Positions 34,222-42,942 of a stretch of 64,000 nt of DNA are shown here, piece by piece. Every line of letters starts with the position of its first letter. Position 1 is the stretch's first letter. Below the pieces are notes generated by a model that worked only from the letters and a program-made list of their open reading frames with translations, ran no database searches and was not told the DNA's origin. Source of the DNA: Bulleidia sp. zg-1006 (lineage in GTDB: Bacteria > Bacillota_I > Bacilli_A > Erysipelotrichales > Erysipelotrichaceae); assembly GCF_016812035.1 (NCBI RefSeq), contig NZ_CP069178.1, forward strand, positions 1,481,034-1,545,033. Reading direction: 5' to 3'. Both the position numbers and the translations under genes were made by a program.

Positions 34222-34461
34222 CTATTGTGCTGATTTAACAAAGAAATAAACATAAAGAATAATGATTGACTTTTCTATTAATCTTTTTACGCCCATTGTC
34301 ATCAAGTGAAACACGGGATTGATTATTTCTTTGATATTCAGAAATATGATGAGCTGATAAAATTCATCTTTAGTGAAATCCTTGCTTTCGGTAAAGACAC
34401 TTTCAAAGACTGTTGCTTTTTCATAAAGCCGTCTACCTCTCTTTTTTCTTGTCCTTTCTTT
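34222..34461 (-). pseudogene. Unidentified gene fragment
   Basis: An 80-codon open frame lacks a start codon. It contains GRRLYEKATVFESVFTESKD, then FTKDEFYQLIIFLNIKEIIN, and ends near KSAQ. The composition is protein-like but I do not recognise a family. It may be the 3' remnant of a gene lost when the downstream cassette arrived. Confidence 0.25.
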
Positions 34462-34476
34462 TTAATTATGAGCAAC

Positions 34477-34503
34477 AAAAAGAGATAACATTTCTGCTAT
34501 CTC
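34477..34503 (-). terminator. Terminator-like hairpin after the second restriction cassette
   Basis: GAGATA (34482-34487) pairs with TATCTC (34498-34503) and T-rich sequence follows on the minus strand. The sequence AAAAAGAGATAACA is shared with the terminator of the first cassette at 16556-16569, so the two cassettes probably share ancestry at this end as well. Confidence 0.6.
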
Positions 34504-34549
34504 AACAATAAACTTCTGTCTGTACGACATAAAAATATACTTCTATCTT

Positions 34550-34873
34550 TTATATATTTTGTAAGTTAAATATCCATTTAAGCCATGAGTAAACCGAACC
34601 GGAACGTCTAACTATCTGTCCCTCATTACACACATTATTTTCTCTCATAATATTTTGAATTTCCTCTTTGGTAGGTAAAATATTAATATTATGTTTCTTA
34701 AAAATACTCGGTAAATTTTCAGAACTGTCCCATTTTGCCATCAACCTTGGTTCTTTAAATTCTTTTATTTGATTAGCGGTAATATAAAAGGCTCCCTCTT
34801 TCTTAATTTTACTAAGAATATCATATTTTTCAAAAAGTTTACTCCAAGCTTCATTAACATTCATTTTAATCAT
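34550..34873 (-). pseudogene. Type II restriction endonuclease, internally deleted
   Basis: The 107-codon frame starts MIKMNVNEAWSKLFEKYDIL and continues ITANQIKEFKEPRLMAKWDS and LPSIFKKHNINILPT, matching the usual N-terminal region of a family of type II endonucleases found beside DpnM-like methylases. It then jumps to NNVCNEGQIVRRSGSVYSWL KWIF, which resembles the extreme C-terminus of the same family. The central catalytic part (normally about 200 residues or more) is absent. The product is expected to be inactive. It overlaps the methylase gene by four bases (ATGA). Confidence 0.6.
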
Positions 34874-35718
34874 AATTCCTTACCAATATCATTTATTTCT
34901 CCACGTTTATTGCCATTGCTATTTATTGAACGCTTTGCTTTTACGGTAATGATTTCATAATCCTGATACAACTCTCTAATAAAAGGATGATCTGAATTAG
35001 ATAATAAAAATTTAATCCCTTTAGCGTTTAATTTGTCGCATTCTTTCTTAAGTTCTATTTGTTGCTTTTTATCAAATCCATTTTCTGTATAGCCTGTAAA
35101 AGAAGATGAAGATGAAATCGGCATATATGGTGGATCAAAATATACAAATGCACCTTTTCTCAAGTTTTTTAGTGCATTTTTGTAATCTCCGTCAATAATT
35201 TTTATATTATTTTCATTAAAATACTTTGACATTGCTAACACAACAGGCGTATTAACTATGTTAGGATTTTTATATTTCCCATAAGGTGAATTAAATTGTC
35301 CTGCTTGGTTTACTCTAAATAATCCATTAAAGCACGTTTTATTTAGATAAATAATTCTTGCGGCTTTTTCTACATTGTTCATTTCACCATAATTCTCATT
35401 TCTGTCCAATGCTCTCACCTCGTAAAAATATTCCTCTGAATTAAGTTGTTCGTGATTTTCTAAAGCTAAAATCAATTCATTAGGTTTCTCTTTAATTACT
35501 TTATAAATATTTATAAGCTCACTATTAAAATCATTTATAATTGCCTTTTTAGGCTGAATCTCAAATATGACAGCTCCTCCACCTACAAAAGGCTCAACAT
35601 AAGTAGAAAAGTTTTTTGGAATAAGTGGAATTATATCACTTAAGAGTTGTCTTTTACCACCAACCCATTTTACTACAGGAGAAAGAACGGTATTCTTTTT
35701 TCTTGAATTTTGAGTCAT
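34870..35718 (-). CDS. DpnM/Dam-like N6-adenine DNA methyltransferase (probable GATC)
   Basis: A D12-class methylase of 282 residues: VVKWVGGKRQLLSDIIPLIP at the N-terminus, YVEPFVGGGAV (AdoMet motif I), ARIIYLNKTCFNGLFRVN, and VYFDPPYMPISSSSSFTGYT (catalytic motif IV). Its order and wording resemble DpnM of Streptococcus pneumoniae closely, so methylation of adenine in GATC is likely. AAGGAGG lies eight bases before the ATG at 35718. Because the endonuclease gene downstream is truncated, this is effectively an orphan methylase that may still mark the chromosome. The gene itself looks intact. Confidence 0.92.
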   Translation of the reverse strand: MTQNSRKKNTVLSPVVKWVGGKRQLLSDIIPLIPKNFSTYVEPFVGGGAVIFEIQPKKAIINDFNSELINIYKVIKEKPNELILALENHEQLNSEEYFYEVRALDRNENYGEMNNVEKAARIIYLNKTCFNGLFRVNQAGQFNSPYGKYKNPNIVNTPVVLAMSKYFNENNIKIIDGDYKNALKNLRKGAFVYFDPPYMPISSSSSFTGYTENGFDKKQQIELKKECDKLNAKGIKFLLSNSDHPFIRELYQDYEIITVKAKRSINSNGNKRGEINDIGKEL

Positions 35719-35731
35719 AGTCCTATCCTCC

Positions 35732-35944
35732 TTATCTTTTATCACTTGCACAGAACTGAAATACATCATTGGGGGTACATTCTAAAGCTTCACATATACG
35801 GCTAATATTCGCCATTGAAACATATTTATTGTTACCCATATTAGCAACACAATTCTCTGAAATGTTTGCTATCTCAATCAAGTCTTTTTTCTTCATTTTT
35901 TTATCTTCTAAAATCTTCCAAAGCGGTTGATAAGATACATTCAT
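35732..35944 (-). CDS. XRE-family controller of the second restriction cassette
   Basis: A helix-turn-helix protein of 70 residues starting MNVSYQPLWKILEDKKMKKK, then DLIEIANISENCVANMGNNK and RICEALECTPNDVF. It is a homologue of the controller at 19298-19525, with the same start, spacing and CxANMGxNxY block. It is the first gene of the cassette, 13 bases upstream of the methylase. The ATG at 35944 has GAGAGGG upstream; a TTG at 35959 is less likely. The palindrome at 35978-36003 just upstream is its probable operator. Confidence 0.9.
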   Translation of the reverse strand: MNVSYQPLWKILEDKKMKKKDLIEIANISENCVANMGNNKYVSMANISRICEALECTPNDVFQFCASDKR

Positions 35945-35977
35945 TTTATACCCTCTCAACTTATTTTACTGTAACAA

Positions 35978-36003
35978 AAAAACTTGCAAAATCGCAAGTT
36001 TTT
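35978..36003. promoter_or_regulatory. Palindrome between the kinase stop and the controller promoter: operator and terminator
   Basis: AAAAACTTGC and GCAAGTTTTT form perfect 10-bp arms around AAAATC. Its ACTTG half-site core matches the operator of the first cassette, so it probably binds the XRE controller. The same hairpin, ending in a run of T on the minus strand two bases after the kinase stop, would also terminate the kinase operon. A possible -10 for the controller (TAAAAT) lies nearby. Confidence 0.65.
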
Positions 36004-36004
36004 A

Positions 36005-37945
36005 TCAGATGAATTTGTTTTCTTTATTTGACGCTATAGAAACCTTCTTTAGTTCTATACTAGTTTGGAAATAATCCCCATTAATCTCGATAGAAAAGTT
36101 ACCTTTTTGAAGCTGAACTAAACTTTTCACTATGCTTAAACCAAGACCGCTTCCCTCATGGCTTCTGGAATCATCCCCCTGCACAAAACGTTCCATCAAT
36201 TCTTCTTCACTGATATTCAATGCTTCTTTTGAAACATTCTTCATCACAAAGAGAACGGTATCTTCTTTTTCAATAACATCTAAGTAAATGCGTGTCTTTC
36301 CCAAGGCATATTTCAATTGATTTGAAAATAAATTCTCAAAAACACGGAATAAAAGCTCTCCATCAGCTTGTACCATTAAATCCGGATTTGGGTTAATCTT
36401 AATGATTTCTAACTCACGTTCTTTAAAACGATCGCTGTATTCACCAATGATTTGAACTAATAATTCTTCACAATGGATAGGGTTGATATGCACAGGCATA
36501 TTCCCCGTTGAAGCCTTGGAAGCTACCAACACATCTTCCGTTAATCGTTTCAAACGATTCACATGATGAATCATTATATCAATGTGTTTTTTTCTTTCTT
36601 CTTCCTTTTCATCTTCTTTAACAATTTGAGCATAATTTAAAATATTCGTTAATGGTGTTTTTAAATCATGGGAGACATTGGTAATCAATTCCGTCTTTAA
36701 ATGTTCCGACTTTAATTGATTAGCAATTGCTTTTTGAACCCCTTCTTTCACCTTGAATAAATCATCTAACTGCGTAGAAAAAATAGGGGTTAATCCTTCT
36801 TTTGAAACCGTGTAATCAAAATTTCCCTTAGCGTATTCACGCATAACCTTTGATAATAATTCCGATTGACGAACAAACATTAAAACTGCCACAAAGGATG
36901 CTAAAACTAACACAAATTGAAATAATCTATTGCGATAAGTACCAAATAAGAGCCAGAAGACTGTTACTAAGAAAAACGCAATCCACGTTAAACTCGTTCT
37001 TTCTTTCAGGTGGTTCCATAGTTTTCTTGCCCACCGGATTGACTTGTATAATAAAGTGTTTTTCCAAAAGACTTTAGCTTTGATACGAACCGCCACTGTT
37101 AATAAGAACATACCTAACAATATGCCACAAATTTCTAAACAGATTATGAGACTCAAAATTCTATCTTTACTCACAAAAAGCGCATAGTAGTAATTAGCCA
37201 AATAAGTTCTTACGATATAATCGGATATTCCTGAGTCTCTCAAAAACATAATTGGCAAAAAAAACAGCATGAAAATACTAATTTCCAATGGTATTTTATC
37301 TAAAAAAGTCAAAACAATTTCATCTGTATTTTTACGATGCCCCGCCGCAACTAATAAATAAGTAGCTGCTAGAACCATACCCACCAAACCACCATACAAT
37401 AGAAATTGAATCTGACTTTGGTACTGCTCCAGATAGGTATATACTTGATAACCTTGAAACAATGAATCAATCACCATCAATGGTTGAACAACCTTATATT
37501 CCACTACATACTCTGCTACTCCCTCTTCACTTTGGATAAAGTCATAGGGCATATTTTTATCTCCTGTTTGGTATTTACGGAAATAATACTTACCCGTCAC
37601 GGTCTTTGAATTGTTTTCATAAGGGAAATTTTGAAGCAATGTTTCATTTCCCTTTTTTATGGTCATGGATAAGTTTGTTTTATCTTTGCCAAAATACTTA
37701 GCTGCGGATGTGGCTTTAAAGCCTAAACTATCCATTTTCGTTAGAAAATGCCGGGTTTCATTCCTGATTTTATTTTTGGCTTCATAGGTTGTGAAATAAC
37801 CGGATTGTCTCTCATGCGTTTGTCGAAAAGCAACCGATGATAGTAATGAGCCATATATGCCTATCAAAAAACTAAAGCTGGCTAAACTTAGAATCATCCA
37901 TGCCAAGATTTTAATGGTGGTGCTTCCTAATAGTTTATTTTTCAT
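36005..37945 (-). CDS. Membrane sensor histidine kinase
   Basis: The protein of about 646 residues has a first helix (residues 10-32), an outside sensor region of about 150 residues, several further membrane helices, a HAMP-like linker (RQSELLSKVMREYAKGNFDY), then the kinase core: LITNVSHDLKTPLTNILNYA (H-box, phospho-accepting His), VFENLFSNQLKYAL (N-box) and HEGSGLGLSIVKSL (G-box). The usual DxGxG box is not obvious in VLFVMKNVSKEAL, as in some Firmicute kinases. GGAGG lies seven bases before the ATG at 37945, which overlaps the regulator gene by 11 bases. The signal is unknown; an envelope role is common for this architecture. Confidence 0.92.
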   Translation of the reverse strand: MKNKLLGSTTIKILAWMILSLASFSFLIGIYGSLLSSVAFRQTHERQSGYFTTYEAKNKIRNETRHFLTKMDSLGFKATSAAKYFGKDKTNLSMTIKKGNETLLQNFPYENNSKTVTGKYYFRKYQTGDKNMPYDFIQSEEGVAEYVVEYKVVQPLMVIDSLFQGYQVYTYLEQYQSQIQFLLYGGLVGMVLAATYLLVAAGHRKNTDEIVLTFLDKIPLEISIFMLFFLPIMFLRDSGISDYIVRTYLANYYYALFVSKDRILSLIICLEICGILLGMFLLTVAVRIKAKVFWKNTLLYKSIRWARKLWNHLKERTSLTWIAFFLVTVFWLLFGTYRNRLFQFVLVLASFVAVLMFVRQSELLSKVMREYAKGNFDYTVSKEGLTPIFSTQLDDLFKVKEGVQKAIANQLKSEHLKTELITNVSHDLKTPLTNILNYAQIVKEDEKEEERKKHIDIMIHHVNRLKRLTEDVLVASKASTGNMPVHINPIHCEELLVQIIGEYSDRFKERELEIIKINPNPDLMVQADGELLFRVFENLFSNQLKYALGKTRIYLDVIEKEDTVLFVMKNVSKEALNISEEELMERFVQGDDSRSHEGSGLGLSIVKSLVQLQKGNFSIEINGDYFQTSIELKKVSIASNKENKFI

Positions 37946-38633
37946 AATCAGCCTCCGCTTTATAACCCCTACCCCAAACCACTTTGATGTAGCGAGGGTG
38001 TGATGGATCAATTTCTATCTTTTCTCTTAAATGACGAATGTGAACCGCAATAGTACTTTCAGATCCGATTGGTTCTTCTTTCCATACTTCTTGGTAAATA
38101 TCATTCGAGGTCAGAATTTTCTTAGGATTTTGAATAAAGTATTTAAGGATGCCATATTCCACGGCAGTTAATGAGATTTCTTTTCCGTCCACATCTACCT
38201 GTTTTAAATGGTCATTTAAAGTAATGCCGCCAAGGCTGTAAATGTCTTTATCTTCTTGTTGCATTCCTAATTCTTTAAAACGCCTTAATTGTGCTTTAAT
38301 ACGGGCGATTACCTCATCGGGATTAAAAGGCTTTGTAATATAATCATCAGCTCCAATATTCAAGCCTAATACCTTATCTTCTCCCTCACTTTTAGCACTT
38401 AGAAGAATGATGGGAATATTTTTATTTTTACGAATTTCTTTCGTGGCTTCAACACCATCCATGACCGGCATCATGATATCCATTAAAACTAAATCTACTT
38501 TTTCTTGTTGGATAATAGCCAAAGCTTCTTTCCCGTTCGTAGCTGTTTTTATTTCAAAGTTTTCTTTTGCAAGAAAAATTTTTAAGGCTTCTACAATGTC
38601 TTTTTCATCATCAACTAGTAATATACAATCCAT
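37935..38633 (-). CDS. OmpR/PhoB-family response regulator
   Basis: The 232-residue protein has a receiver domain (MDCILLVDDEKDIVEALKIF at the start, LVLMDIMMPVMDGVEATKEI with the phospho-accepting Asp near residue 53, and the conserved Lys in ITKPFNPDEVIARIKA) followed by a winged helix with SLTAVEYGILKYFIQNP and STIAVHIRHLREKIE...WGRGYKAE. It is transcribed with the kinase and should regulate genes outside the window, perhaps also its own operon. AGGT precedes the ATG at a moderate distance. All catalytic positions are present. Confidence 0.94.
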   Translation of the reverse strand: MDCILLVDDEKDIVEALKIFLAKENFEIKTATNGKEALAIIQQEKVDLVLMDIMMPVMDGVEATKEIRKNKNIPIILLSAKSEGEDKVLGLNIGADDYITKPFNPDEVIARIKAQLRRFKELGMQQEDKDIYSLGGITLNDHLKQVDVDGKEISLTAVEYGILKYFIQNPKKILTSNDIYQEVWKEEPIGSESTIAVHIRHLREKIEIDPSHPRYIKVVWGRGYKAEADYEK

Positions 38634-39012
38634 ATTTATCTACCTTTTGTATTCACATAGTATCATTAAACCCTTCTTTCATCTTTTAAGAAATTATTAA
38701 AATAGCTGTATACCAAATTAAAATCTTTTTCTAAAACAAGATTATTTTTAAATAACACTCCTTCAAGCGTATGTAGAATTAAAGATTTCATGTATTTTGG
38801 ATTCTTCTGATGGCTTATCCATCTATCCGTTCTCTTGTTCTAATGATATAGCATAATTATAGTATTTATTTGCGAATCTTTTACTTCCTATGACACAGTC
38901 AGAACATGAAAAAACGACATAGTTGGTAATCACTTACCAAACCATGCCGATATTTTCAGAAATTACGAACCCTAATTGTACCTACTAAAAAGCGGTCTTT
39001 GTTGAAAATTGA
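38634..39012. other. Intergenic region between rubrerythrin and the two-component operon
   Basis: About 380 bases. It contains the minus-strand fragment at 38666-38839, a small hairpin TGGTAA/TTACCA near 38924-38940, and the promoter region of the response regulator. No intact gene was found. Confidence 0.45.
38666..38839 (-). pseudogene. Possible TetR-family regulator, C-terminal fragment
   Basis: A 57-codon open frame without a start ends in TAA at 38666. It contains SHQKNPKYMKSLILHTLEGV, then LVLEKDFNLVYSYFNNFLKD, which resembles the last two helices of TetR-type regulators. No helix-turn-helix region precedes it, so only the 3' end remains. The assignment is tentative. Confidence 0.3.
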
Positions 39013-39552
39013 TTAGTAATTTTCTTTGGCGAGTTCAAAGAAACTTTCCTTGTATCCACATAAAGGACAAATCTTAGGTGCTTTCTTACCGGTCATTGTA
39101 TATCCGCAAATTTCACATTGCCATACAGATTCTTCATCCTTTTCAAATACACGATCATTTAAAACATTACTCTTTAACTTGTTGTAACGTTCTTCATGAC
39201 CTTTTTCCACATTCGCAACCATTTCCATTTGAGCGGCAATTCTTGTGAAACCCTCTTCACGGGCTTCTTCAGCCATTTTCTTATACATATCGGTCCATTC
39301 ATAGTTTTCACCATCAGCACCCATTTGTAAGCATTCAGCTGTTGTAGGAATTTCACCACCACACAAAGCTTGGAACCATAAACGAGCATGTTCTTGTTCA
39401 TTACGAGCTGTTTCTAAGAAGATATTTGCGATTTGTTCATATCCTTCTTCACGAGCCTTTTGAGCAAAGAATGTGTACTTATTACGAGCCATCGATTCAC
39501 CCGCAAATGCGTCATTCAAATTTTTTTCTGTCTTCGATCCCTTTAATTCCAT
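39013..39552 (-). CDS. Rubrerythrin
   Basis: Rubrerythrin reduces hydrogen peroxide in anaerobes. The 179-residue protein has a ferritin-like four-helix domain with the diiron ligands ([44 protein letters not shown]) and a C-terminal rubredoxin-like domain ([20 protein letters not shown], then [11 protein letters not shown]) with two CxxC pairs for iron. The ATG at 39552 has GAGGAGG eight bases upstream and overlaps the end of the perR gene by 41 bases, so the two genes are one operon under peroxide control. An upstream in-frame start at 39594 would lie deeper in perR and has no ribosome site. Confidence 0.95.
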   Translation of the reverse strand: MELKGSKTEKNLNDAFAGESMARNKYTFFAQKAREEGYEQIANIFLETARNEQEHARLWFQALCGGEIPTTAECLQMGADGENYEWTDMYKKMAEEAREEGFTRIAAQMEMVANVEKGHEERYNKLKSNVLNDRVFEKDEESVWQCEICGYTMTGKKAPKICPLCGYKESFFELAKENY

Positions 39553-39946
39553 TTTTCTTGTCCTCCTCTTGACAATCATGACAATATCCCTCAAAAAGCG
39601 TTGTATGGGAAATAAGCTTTAACTCAGGGCAAGCCATCTCCAACTGACGATCCGGGCAGGAATCGTAAGGAAGATTACCTAAATCAATCAATTTCCCACA
39701 TTTCAAACAAACAAAATGATCATGTGGATTAGGATTTCCGTCAAAGAGATTGAAATTTTCACCAACCATCTTACGGATAACACCATCTTCAGCCAACTGA
39801 TTCAAATTGCGATATACCGTCGCTAAACCGATATCCAAACCTTGTTCAGATAATAAACTCTTTACTTGTTCAGCAGAAAGATGTTTCCCTTCTCCATGAA
39901 TGGCTTCTAAAATAGCCTTTTTTTGTTCTGTTTGTCTTCTTTTCAT
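39512..39946 (-). CDS. perR: Fur-family peroxide regulator PerR
   Basis: The 144-residue protein has the Fur winged helix ([36 protein letters not shown]), a structural zinc site of two CxxC pairs (CLKCGKL, CHDC), and a regulatory metal site HDHFV. The KLID motif has Asp where iron-sensing Fur has Glu, which favours PerR; co-transcription with rubrerythrin agrees. It should lift repression when peroxide oxidises its metal-site His. The ATG at 39946 is preferred over 39970, which lies beside the -10. There is only a weak ribosome site. Its promoter carries a palindromic box, so it is self-regulated. Confidence 0.9.
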   Translation of the reverse strand: MKRRQTEQKKAILEAIHGEGKHLSAEQVKSLLSEQGLDIGLATVYRNLNQLAEDGVIRKMVGENFNLFDGNPNPHDHFVCLKCGKLIDLGNLPYDSCPDRQLEMACPELKLISHTTLFEGYCHDCQEEDKKNGIKGIEDRKKFE

Positions 39947-39954
39947 ACACTTAT

Positions 39955-39996
39955 TGAGAACTATTCTCATTATAGAACAGATTGATATTATTGCAA
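39955..39996 (-). promoter_or_regulatory. perR promoter with PerR-type operator
   Basis: On the minus strand TTGCAA (39991-39996) and TATAAT (39969-39974) are 16 bases apart. The palindrome TGAGAA-TAG-TTCTCA (39955-39969) covers the expected transcription start. The spacing matches Fur-family boxes of 15 bp. Confidence 0.75.
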
Positions 39997-40004
39997 GCTT
40001 TTCT

Positions 40005-40030
40005 TTAAAAAAGAATGTGTTTCCACATCC
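40005..40030 (-). terminator. Terminator of the M16C peptidase gene
   Basis: On the minus strand GGATGTG pairs with CACATTC around a four-base GAAA loop, and TTTTTT follows. It begins two bases after the peptidase stop codon. Confidence 0.75.
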
Positions 40031-40031
40031 T

Positions 40032-42890
40032 TTACTCTTTCATCGATAACTTTTTATAGTCCTCTAATTTCGATAGCATTGCTTCATTTCCGATCACAAC
40101 CTGATAGCTATCCTTCATCATTTCTTCCACAATATCCGCTAAAGGAAGATAGTCCTCTTTCTTCATCGTTAGAAGATTTTCACGTTCAGCTTGGCGAATA
40201 TCATCCGTAATCGAAGATAACACTAAATTATCCCCTACCTTTATTTGACTACGATAATTCATCAATGGCTCCACGGACGCAATCGAACCAATGATATTTA
40301 AATCATTTTCTGCTTCCGGATTCTTCGCAAAGCTTCTTAAATAATCCGCAATCTTTTGGTTTACTTCTAAAGATACCGTTGGACTAGGGTCACGATACGA
40401 GAACGTATTCAAACTAGAACGATCATTTCGCATACCGGTTCCATAAGCCCCATTTTTTACACGAACTTCAGTCCACAAGAAATCATAGGTTACTAAATGA
40501 GCCACAGCACGATAACGAGAATTATATTCCTCTACCTTAGCCGATGTACCTGTATAAGAAACCCCACCGGAAATTTGTAGAGCTTCTTTTTCATCTGTTA
40601 ATAAAGGATAATGCACAACCATTCCATTTGTTTTTACCGTATTTAACGCAAAAATGAAATCCTCAAACTTTTCTTTTTCAATACCGGCCACTGATAAGAT
40701 GAACCGATCTCGACTAAAGATAACAGAAATATAATTTTGAATGGCTTCTAAGAAACCATCCCAATCCTCATCAAAATGATCCTCAAGGGATTGTAAATAC
40801 ATACCATAAGTTATTCCGAGCGTGTATTCATTAAAGAAACCCTCGGCAGAAGTATGCGCCTTCGCTCTTAACACGGCATACGTATTACCACTATTTACCA
40901 ATGCTTGGCGAATAGACTCGTTATTTTGTCTTAGAAGATTCAAGACAAATTCCTTTTCAAACTTAGTCCTGAATAAGATTTCTTGAATTAAAGCAATCGC
41001 TTGATCCACATTTTTTTCCAAGGTTGAAGCGGTCACTTCAAGGAAAGGCTGCGTTCCATCCACTTGGTTATATGGTGTGAAACAAGTCACATTCGTGCTC
41101 AACACTGGAATTAAATTCTTGATTTCTGAAGTTAATTCTGATAGAGAATACTGTTCCGTTGCTAAGTTACCTAGTAATTGACGAGCTAAGAAAGAAACCT
41201 CCGGCAATTTATCCTTTGGTAAACCGGCTAATGAGAAATATAGATTAAAGTGAACAATACCCGATGGATCAGAAGGGTGCACTAGAACTCTTATTCCACG
41301 ATACGAGACCTCTTCGGTTGGAAAGCGCATTATCTCTGGATTAACATCGCTCAACGCCAATTTTGGCATGGTGTCTAATTGTTCCTTAGTGTCCGGGGTT
41401 GCTTGCCAAACATCCAAAGCCAATTGTTCATCAATATATGGTTGCACATCAACCCATTTTTCTTTATCCGCTACCAAGCGAGCTTGTTCAGCTTCCTCTC
41501 TTTTCTTAGCAATGGTTTTTGACGGCTTCGCAATCACGGTTGCCCAATGCTCTTCATCACCATAGAATTCTTTCATCACATCTTCAAAATAAGAGCTTGA
41601 AATCGCTTTTCTTAATTCATCAAAAATTGGTGATAAGTGAATACCATCCATCGCATCCCCATCGTATAACCATGTTTCTAACGAATGAAGAGCATTCAAC
41701 AAACCGGCCGGTTCACTCTTTTCACGATAATGAAATTCCAAGCCATTGATACTAGCTTCCAATTCCTTTGGATTAAAATGATAGTCCTTCGTAACAGAAC
41801 GAATAACTTCTTTTATCTTTTCTAAGTTCACTTCTTCGGTATTCACCATCATTAAAATAGAGAAGGGTTGTTGTAATTCAGCTTCTAAAGCATAGTCCAC
41901 ATCCTGTGCCAAGCCAGCCTCTAAAATAGCTTTCTTTAAAGGTGCTTCATTCGTACCAACAAGAATAGAATGAACAATGGACATTGCCATTCTCTTTTTT
42001 AATTCATTAAAATTACCCAAAATCTTACCAAAACTAATATAACTGCGGTTTTCAACACTTTCTTCCGGTGCTAATTCGATTTCGATCGTAGATGTACGAG
42101 CCGGTAATATTTCTTGATTTTCAATTGTGAAAGATTGACCTTTTTCATAATGAGAGAAATATTCCTCATCAATGAATTTCAAAGTGGCCTCAATATCCAC
42201 ATCCCCATCTAAAATCACTCTTGCGTTACTTGGATGATAGAACTTCTTATGTGTTTCTAAAAAATTCTCATAGGTTAAATCAGGAATGGCTTTTGGATCC
42301 CCTCCGGAAACGTACTTATACGAATTAGACGGGTACAATTGGCGGTACATTTCATTAAAGATATTGGCATACACATCTGCGAAAGCCCCTTTCATTTCGT
42401 TTAAAACAACTCCATTAAACTTTGGATTTTCCTTGGCATCACGAATTTCATAACGCCATCCTTCTTGTAGGAAAATGTTCTTGTTTTCATAAATAGCTGG
42501 ATTAAAAACCGCATCCATATACACCGACATTAAGTTCATAAAATCCTTATCGTTGCGTGAAGAAACAGGATAAACGGTCTTATCCGGATATGTCATCGCA
42601 TTTAAAAAGGTCTGCATAGAATGTTTCAACAAGTCCACAAACGGTTCTCTGGTACGGTATTTCTTAGAACCATTTAAAACCGAGTGTTCTAAAATATGAA
42701 AGACACCTGTATCATCAAAGGGCAAGGTCTTAAAAGTAATCGAAAAGGTTTTATTGGAATCCGATGTTTGAATCCAATTCAACTTCGCATCGGTTTTATC
42801 ATGGGTAAATTCATATAGCCTTCCCTTTAAATCTGGTACTTCTCTAATTTGGTTCAAAGTAAAACCATAGTATTTTTCATTTATCTGCAT
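40032..42890 (-). CDS. M16C-family zinc metallopeptidase (PreP/Cym1-like)
   Basis: The 952-residue protein is a presequence-protease-type M16C enzyme. The inverted zinc motif is FHILEHSVLNGS (HxxEH, near residue 64), with the distal Glu in GVVLNEMKGAFADVYAN. Four repeated alpha/beta domains form two halves joined by a hinge, and the C-terminal half has lost the metal site, as usual. Such enzymes degrade peptides inside a closed chamber; bacterial versions are probably cytoplasmic because there is no signal peptide. GGAGGC precedes the ATG. It is a single-gene unit with its own terminator. Confidence 0.93.
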   Translation of the reverse strand: MQINEKYYGFTLNQIREVPDLKGRLYEFTHDKTDAKLNWIQTSDSNKTFSITFKTLPFDDTGVFHILEHSVLNGSKKYRTREPFVDLLKHSMQTFLNAMTYPDKTVYPVSSRNDKDFMNLMSVYMDAVFNPAIYENKNIFLQEGWRYEIRDAKENPKFNGVVLNEMKGAFADVYANIFNEMYRQLYPSNSYKYVSGGDPKAIPDLTYENFLETHKKFYHPSNARVILDGDVDIEATLKFIDEEYFSHYEKGQSFTIENQEILPARTSTIEIELAPEESVENRSYISFGKILGNFNELKKRMAMSIVHSILVGTNEAPLKKAILEAGLAQDVDYALEAELQQPFSILMMVNTEEVNLEKIKEVIRSVTKDYHFNPKELEASINGLEFHYREKSEPAGLLNALHSLETWLYDGDAMDGIHLSPIFDELRKAISSSYFEDVMKEFYGDEEHWATVIAKPSKTIAKKREEAEQARLVADKEKWVDVQPYIDEQLALDVWQATPDTKEQLDTMPKLALSDVNPEIMRFPTEEVSYRGIRVLVHPSDPSGIVHFNLYFSLAGLPKDKLPEVSFLARQLLGNLATEQYSLSELTSEIKNLIPVLSTNVTCFTPYNQVDGTQPFLEVTASTLEKNVDQAIALIQEILFRTKFEKEFVLNLLRQNNESIRQALVNSGNTYAVLRAKAHTSAEGFFNEYTLGITYGMYLQSLEDHFDEDWDGFLEAIQNYISVIFSRDRFILSVAGIEKEKFEDFIFALNTVKTNGMVVHYPLLTDEKEALQISGGVSYTGTSAKVEEYNSRYRAVAHLVTYDFLWTEVRVKNGAYGTGMRNDRSSLNTFSYRDPSPTVSLEVNQKIADYLRSFAKNPEAENDLNIIGSIASVEPLMNYRSQIKVGDNLVLSSITDDIRQAERENLLTMKKEDYLPLADIVEEMMKDSYQVVIGNEAMLSKLEDYKKLSMKE

Positions 42891-42942
42891 AAAGCCTCCA
42901 ATTTCCTTACATTATAGTGAAAAAAAGTACTTAGGGCTATTC

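Larger units (their letters stand above)
33978..34549. other. Long intergenic region between the lipoprotein gene and the second restriction cassette
   Basis: About 570 AT-rich bases. It holds a minus-strand open frame without a start (34222-34461), a half-site ATAGTAAACCG near 34174 similar to the operator at 7304, and the terminator at 34477-34503. No intact gene is supported. A plus-strand frame at 34306-34488 overlaps the minus-strand one and has no ribosome site. Confidence 0.4.

Noticed and set aside
34306..34488. Plus-strand 60-codon frame between the lipoprotein gene and the second restriction cassette
   Set aside because: It has no ribosome site and lies opposite a longer, more protein-like minus-strand frame; neither is convincing as an intact gene.
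38924..38940. TGGTAA/TTACCA inverted repeat as an operator or terminator
   Set aside because: It is far from both neighbouring starts, has no T-run, and the stem is only six base pairs.
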